A stretch of 64,000 nucleotides of DNA. Origin: Odobenus rosmarus divergens (Eukaryota > Chordata > Mammalia > Carnivora > Odobenidae). Both the position numbers and the translations under genes were made by a program. Shown piece by piece: positions 60,778 to 64,000 of the stretch. The stretch lies in contig NW_004450583.1 in NCBI RefSeq assembly GCF_000321225.1, positions 288,495 to 352,494 of the forward strand, in the 5' to 3' direction. The notes beneath the pieces were generated by a model. That model had not been told where the DNA came from. It did not search any database and saw only the letters and a list, made by a program, of their open reading frames with translations. The first letter of the stretch is position 1. Each line of letters opens with the position of its first letter.

Positions 60778-61230
60778 ATTACAGCAGTCCCCCCTGACCA
60801 ACAGGGGATATGTTCCAAGACCCCCAGTGGATCCTGAAACTGCCGAGTACCAAACCTTATATGGACTATGTTTTTTTCTTATACATACATACCTATGATG
60901 AAGTTTAACCTCAAAATTAGGTATGGTAAGAGATTAACAATAATAAAGTGAAACAATTATAATAATATACTGGAATAAAATTTATGCGAATGTGGCTTCT
61001 CTCATATCTTCCTGTACTGCACTCACCCTTCTTGTGATGATGTGAGATGATAAAATGCCAACGTGATGAGATGAAGCGAGGGGAGTGATGGAGGATTGTG
61101 ATGCAGCATGAGGCTACTAGTGACCTTCTGACAATATGTCAGAATGAGGATTATCTACTTCTAGACCCCAGTGACCATGGGTAACTGAAATCATGGAAAG
61201 CAAAACAGTGGGTAAGGAAGGACTACTGTT
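60778..61230 (+). mobile_element. Tigger-like (TcMar) non-autonomous DNA transposon
   Basis: Left end cagcagtcccccctgacc, right end ggtaaggaaggactactg: imperfect inverted termini. Inside, 'ggggatatgttccaagaccccc', 'ccttcttgtgatgatgtgagatg' and 'ctgacaatatgtcagaatgagg' are typical of this old family. No transposase. Confidence 0.8.
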
Positions 61231-61624
61231 ATTAGTGAAAAGGACAACCAAAAGGCCCAGAACTGTGGAGAATTCCACCAGATGTGAAATTACAAATCCT
61301 TAATAGGTTAACACCAAAATGGTGTAACACCAGATAGGGAAAACTATTTTTGTCCAGCTCTCTGTGAGACAAAGGGTCAATTTCTGCTGTGTGCCCAGGA
61401 TAAAGTTTCAACAAAAATCAGGAAGTATTATGAAAACCTCCCCCCCAAACTGATTTTCCAAAATCCTTTCACTGAGCTTGCTTTATTTAAAAACATAGGA
61501 AGCTTAAAGCATTCTGTGCATGACATTAAACTCATCCCCCTCATTTATTTGACTCTAATCAGTTTGCTTGTATTGTTTTAACTTTATGCTTTCTTATCTT
61601 GGTGTTTGCTGGTGGGATCTGCAG
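61231..61624. other. Intron sequence before the exon at 61625
   Basis: Unique-looking; pyrimidine tract near 61588 serves the acceptor. Confidence 0.55.
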
Positions 61625-61745
61625 CCCAGTAGCAGCTGAATCGCTCTCTCCCTCACCAATGCCCCTGAGTCGAAACAACCTGCTGCCCCCTATCAGCACA
61701 GCTGAAGTGGAACACTTGAGCACTGCAGGGCCACAAAGGCAAACG
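61625..61745 (+). CDS. FAM149B1: FAM149B1 exon: [17 protein letters not shown] to GPQRQT
   Basis: The acceptor gatctgcag has its pyrimidine-rich tract (gctttcttatctt) set back about 20-35 bases; the donor is acg|gtaggt. The split Val codon is followed by [32 protein letters not shown] and GPQRQT. It is 121 bases and ends at a codon boundary. Several Ser-Pro dipeptides are possible proline-directed phosphorylation sites (inference). The next exon is only 247 bases downstream. Confidence 0.93.
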
Positions 61746-61992
61746 GTAGGTCTTTCTCCTATTGCCTTTATATGTGCTTAAAACCTCAAGGACAGTAATT
61801 CTGCAGGATCCGTGTTCTGGAATTAACTTATACTGTATTTTGTCGAAAGTACAAACTGAATCCTAACTTTATAACAATGGAATTGGAGTTCCTTGGCCTG
61901 CAGTTACCATGCCTACTTGGGTTGATGTAGGACATGCACATCTCTGGCTACAAATTGTTTAATGGTTTCTATAATTTTTGTCTTCCCTGCAG

Positions 61993-62118
61993 AAAACCCA
62001 TGGTGACTCCAATCGAGCTCGAAGTGCAGTGGTGGATGAGCCCAACCATCAGCAGCCCCAGGAGAGGCTCCTTTTACCTGACTTTTTCTCCAGGCCCAAC
62101 ACAACTCAATCATTTTTG
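61993..62118 (+). CDS. FAM149B1: FAM149B1 exon, last in window: KTHGDS to TQSFL
   Basis: The acceptor tgtcttccctgcag is strong and the donor is ttg|gtagtg. Exactly 42 codons in phase 0: [18 protein letters not shown], then [20 protein letters not shown]. The human protein continues from here with a short basic C-terminal tail, which must lie on exons beyond base 64000. No polyadenylation site or UTR of this gene is in the window. Confidence 0.95.
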
Positions 62119-62914
62119 GTAGTGACATACTTCCTCTATGGTCTTGACAGTTGGGGAAAGAAAAAAACTAGTTTGGCAGACTTAAGATTTCACATAGTGC
62201 CTTAACTCCAAGAATAAAAGCAGAGGCTCTTAACAATAAAAACAGTGTAATAAGCAAATTTCATTGAAATTCTAACTGGTCTCTGACATTCCAATAGAAT
62301 TTAAAAAAAGGTAGTAAGGTAAAATGAAGAATAAGGTAAAATGCCTTATACCTGTCACAAATTTTAAACAATTTAAATTGTTAAATATTAAATATTTCTG
62401 AGAATAAGCAAAACAATGTTAAACTCCAATACATCAAATCAGCATAACTCTTTCTCTAACACTGCTCTCATGGAGTTACACCAAAAGTGGTATCAGATTA
62501 TGCTGTGGACTGATGGATGGCAAGTCAGGACATTCATTTTTTTAAATTGGTGTTTTGAGATGCTCACATCACCTTACCATTTAATGTGCATTTACTGGCC
62601 CCTTTACTTTTAAGCAAGTAATAGAAAAAGCTTAGTAGGGAGGTTGGAGGTCATGCGCTGACCTTACCCAATCTGTAGGCCAGCCACTCAGCCCCACCTC
62701 ATCTGCTTTGTGGCAAAAGGATTCGAAGAGCCTGGGGAACTGGAGCCACACTCAGTGCCCAGGAGCCAGGGGCCTCAAATCCTCTACCACTTTTCAGGAT
62801 GGTGATATCTGAAGCCCACTTATTCCAACTTATAAACCCTGAATTGTATCAGCCTAAAGCACTATACAATTCTCCACTAAAAGAGTGGTGAGAACAAATT
62901 AATGGGACAGTACA
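62119..62914. other. Start of the downstream intron, no recognised feature
   Basis: No exon matching the expected C-terminal peptide is present. Confidence 0.55.
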
Positions 62915-63365
62915 GTAGTATTCTAGGGCCACCATAACAAATCACCACAAACTGGGTGGCTTAGAATAGAAATTTATTCTATCAGTTCCAGAGCCTAGAA
63001 GTCCAAAATCAAGATGTCAGTAGAACCATGTTCCCTCTCCAGGCTCTAGAGAAGGATGTTTTCTCATCTCTTCTTGGCTTCTGGTGGTCACCAGCAATCC
63101 TTGGTTCTCCTTGGTTTGCAGCCACATCAGTCCAATTTCCGCCTCTGCCTTCACAGAGCCTTCTTCCCTGTGTGTGTCCCAATTTCCCTCTTAGAAAGAT
63201 ACCAATCACTGAATTTATGGCTGACCCTAATCTAATATGACCTCATCTTATCTTGATTACAACTGCAAAGATCCTATTTCCAAATAAAGTTACATTCATG
63301 GGTTCCAAGTAGACATGAATACTGGCAGGGGCAGGGGATGGGGGACACTATTCAACTCAACAGAC
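62915..63365 (-). mobile_element. MLT1-like MaLR LTR, antisense
   Basis: 'gggccaccataacaaatcaccac', 'actgggtggcttagaatag', 'tctggtggtcaccagcaatcc', 'tatgacctcatcttatcttgatt', 'acactattcaactcaaca'. A typical antisense MLT1 LTR. Confidence 0.85.
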
Positions 63366-63789
63366 CTCAAGATGCTTTATTTAGGGGGCAACTCACCAAA
63401 ACAGGAGCTAAAGCGAAATGTGAGCATTTCTGATTCTTACTCAATGTGAATCCTAGAAAGTTTTAAAACCTCTATTAAGCTTCTCAAAATTTGATTCAGA
63501 GCATTTGTTAAGCAGTGTTTGATGATTATATTCTACAGCTAGATTCTCTAAAACACATTTAATTTTTGGTTGCCTTAGCAATTAAACTAAACAGATGAAG
63601 ACATTTCAGTTTCTTCTTTTTCTGATGTTTATAACAAAAGAATTTCATTCCTTAGCTATTTCTCTCCCAATTTGCTGTCACGCAAAGGAAGGTGAGGTGG
63701 TAGCTCAATGTAACTAAGCGCACTAGAGCCGAGTCCCTGGCTTGTCACTTCCAGACTAGTGCTCTGCTCTTTGGTGTTCTCACCTAGAA
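63366..63789. other. Intron sequence, no recognised feature
   Basis: Nothing recognised. Confidence 0.5.
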
Positions 63790-64000
63790 AAGGGATCAGC
63801 AAACTACTGTTATGGGCCACCTGGCTTACCACAAAAATTGCCTGTTTCTGTACATAAAGTTTTATTAGAGAAGAGCTGCCATACTCATTCAGGTATGTAC
63901 TGTCTATGGACCGCTTTCCCACCTCAACAGCAGAGTTGAGTAGTTGCAACAGTATGTACCACAAAGCCTAAAATATTTACTGTCTGGCCCTCTAAAGAAA
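63790..64000 (-). mobile_element. hAT-Charlie non-autonomous element (MER3-like), cut by window end
   Basis: 'gggatcagcaaactactgttatgggcc', 'taaagttttatta', 'cagcagagttgagtagttgcaac', 'aaagcctaaaatatttactgtctggccct': one end and most of the body; the other end lies past base 64000. Confidence 0.8.

Noticed and set aside
61599..61781. 60-codon frame over the exon at 61625 starting at an upstream ATG.
   Set aside because: It is the exon frame extended into both introns by chance; the splice sites define 61625-61745.
62119..64000. Search for the terminal FAM149B1 exons and polyadenylation site.
   Set aside because: No segment with the expected C-terminal peptide and acceptor was found; the gene evidently continues beyond the window.

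Overview
This is nuclear DNA from a mammal of the order Carnivora. About fifty copies or fragments of the carnivore-specific tRNA-Lys-derived SINE (CAN SINE; head GGGCGCCTGGGTGGCTCAGT, CT-rich body, AAATAAATAAATAAAATCTT tail) lie on both strands. I see no copy with the canid-type head (GGGATCCCTGGGTGGCGCAG), so an arctoid carnivore (bear, seal, mustelid or relative) is more likely than a dog or fox. The species cannot be fixed by eye.

The only protein-coding gene I can support is FAM149B1 on the + strand. Nine consecutive internal coding exons (16700-16842, 17651-17767, 29529-29696, 31886-32073, 54560-54684, 56828-56934, 59518-59742, 61625-61745, 61993-62118) all have AG/GT borders and compatible phases. 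They join into 440 uninterrupted codons that follow the order of the human protein as I recall it. The first two exons carry the DUF3719 core. The first exons (N-terminus, promoter) lie upstream of the window and the last ones (C-terminus, 3' UTR) lie downstream. FAM149B1 is needed for normal primary cilia, and its loss causes Joubert syndrome 36 in humans.

Layout. 1-16.7 kb: upstream intron, almost entirely old and young L1 pieces, MaLR LTRs, SINEs, one solo ERV1-type LTR and a Tigger element. 16.7-17.8 kb: two exons. 17.8-29.5 kb: an 11.8-kb intron with L1 3' ends and SINEs. 29.5-32.1 kb: two exons. 32.1-54.6 kb: a 22.5-kb intron, inflated by two long L1 elements lying head to head (about 37.1-43.7 kb minus, 43.7-50.4 kb plus). 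54.6-62.1 kb: five exons in a SINE-poor segment. 62.1-64 kb: the next intron, ending in a hAT-Charlie element.

There are no RNA genes, CRISPR arrays or bacterial-type features. Most long open reading frames are accidental frames through SINEs or the antisense of L1. The most interesting items are structural: a SINE fused to an L1 3' end inside one pair of target-site duplications, a possible L1 3' transduction, a fold-back SINE pair filling an L1 deletion, a 66-bp tandem array in an L1 5' UTR, a duplicated splice donor after the second exon and two perfect hairpins just downstream. I found no convincing new biological system.
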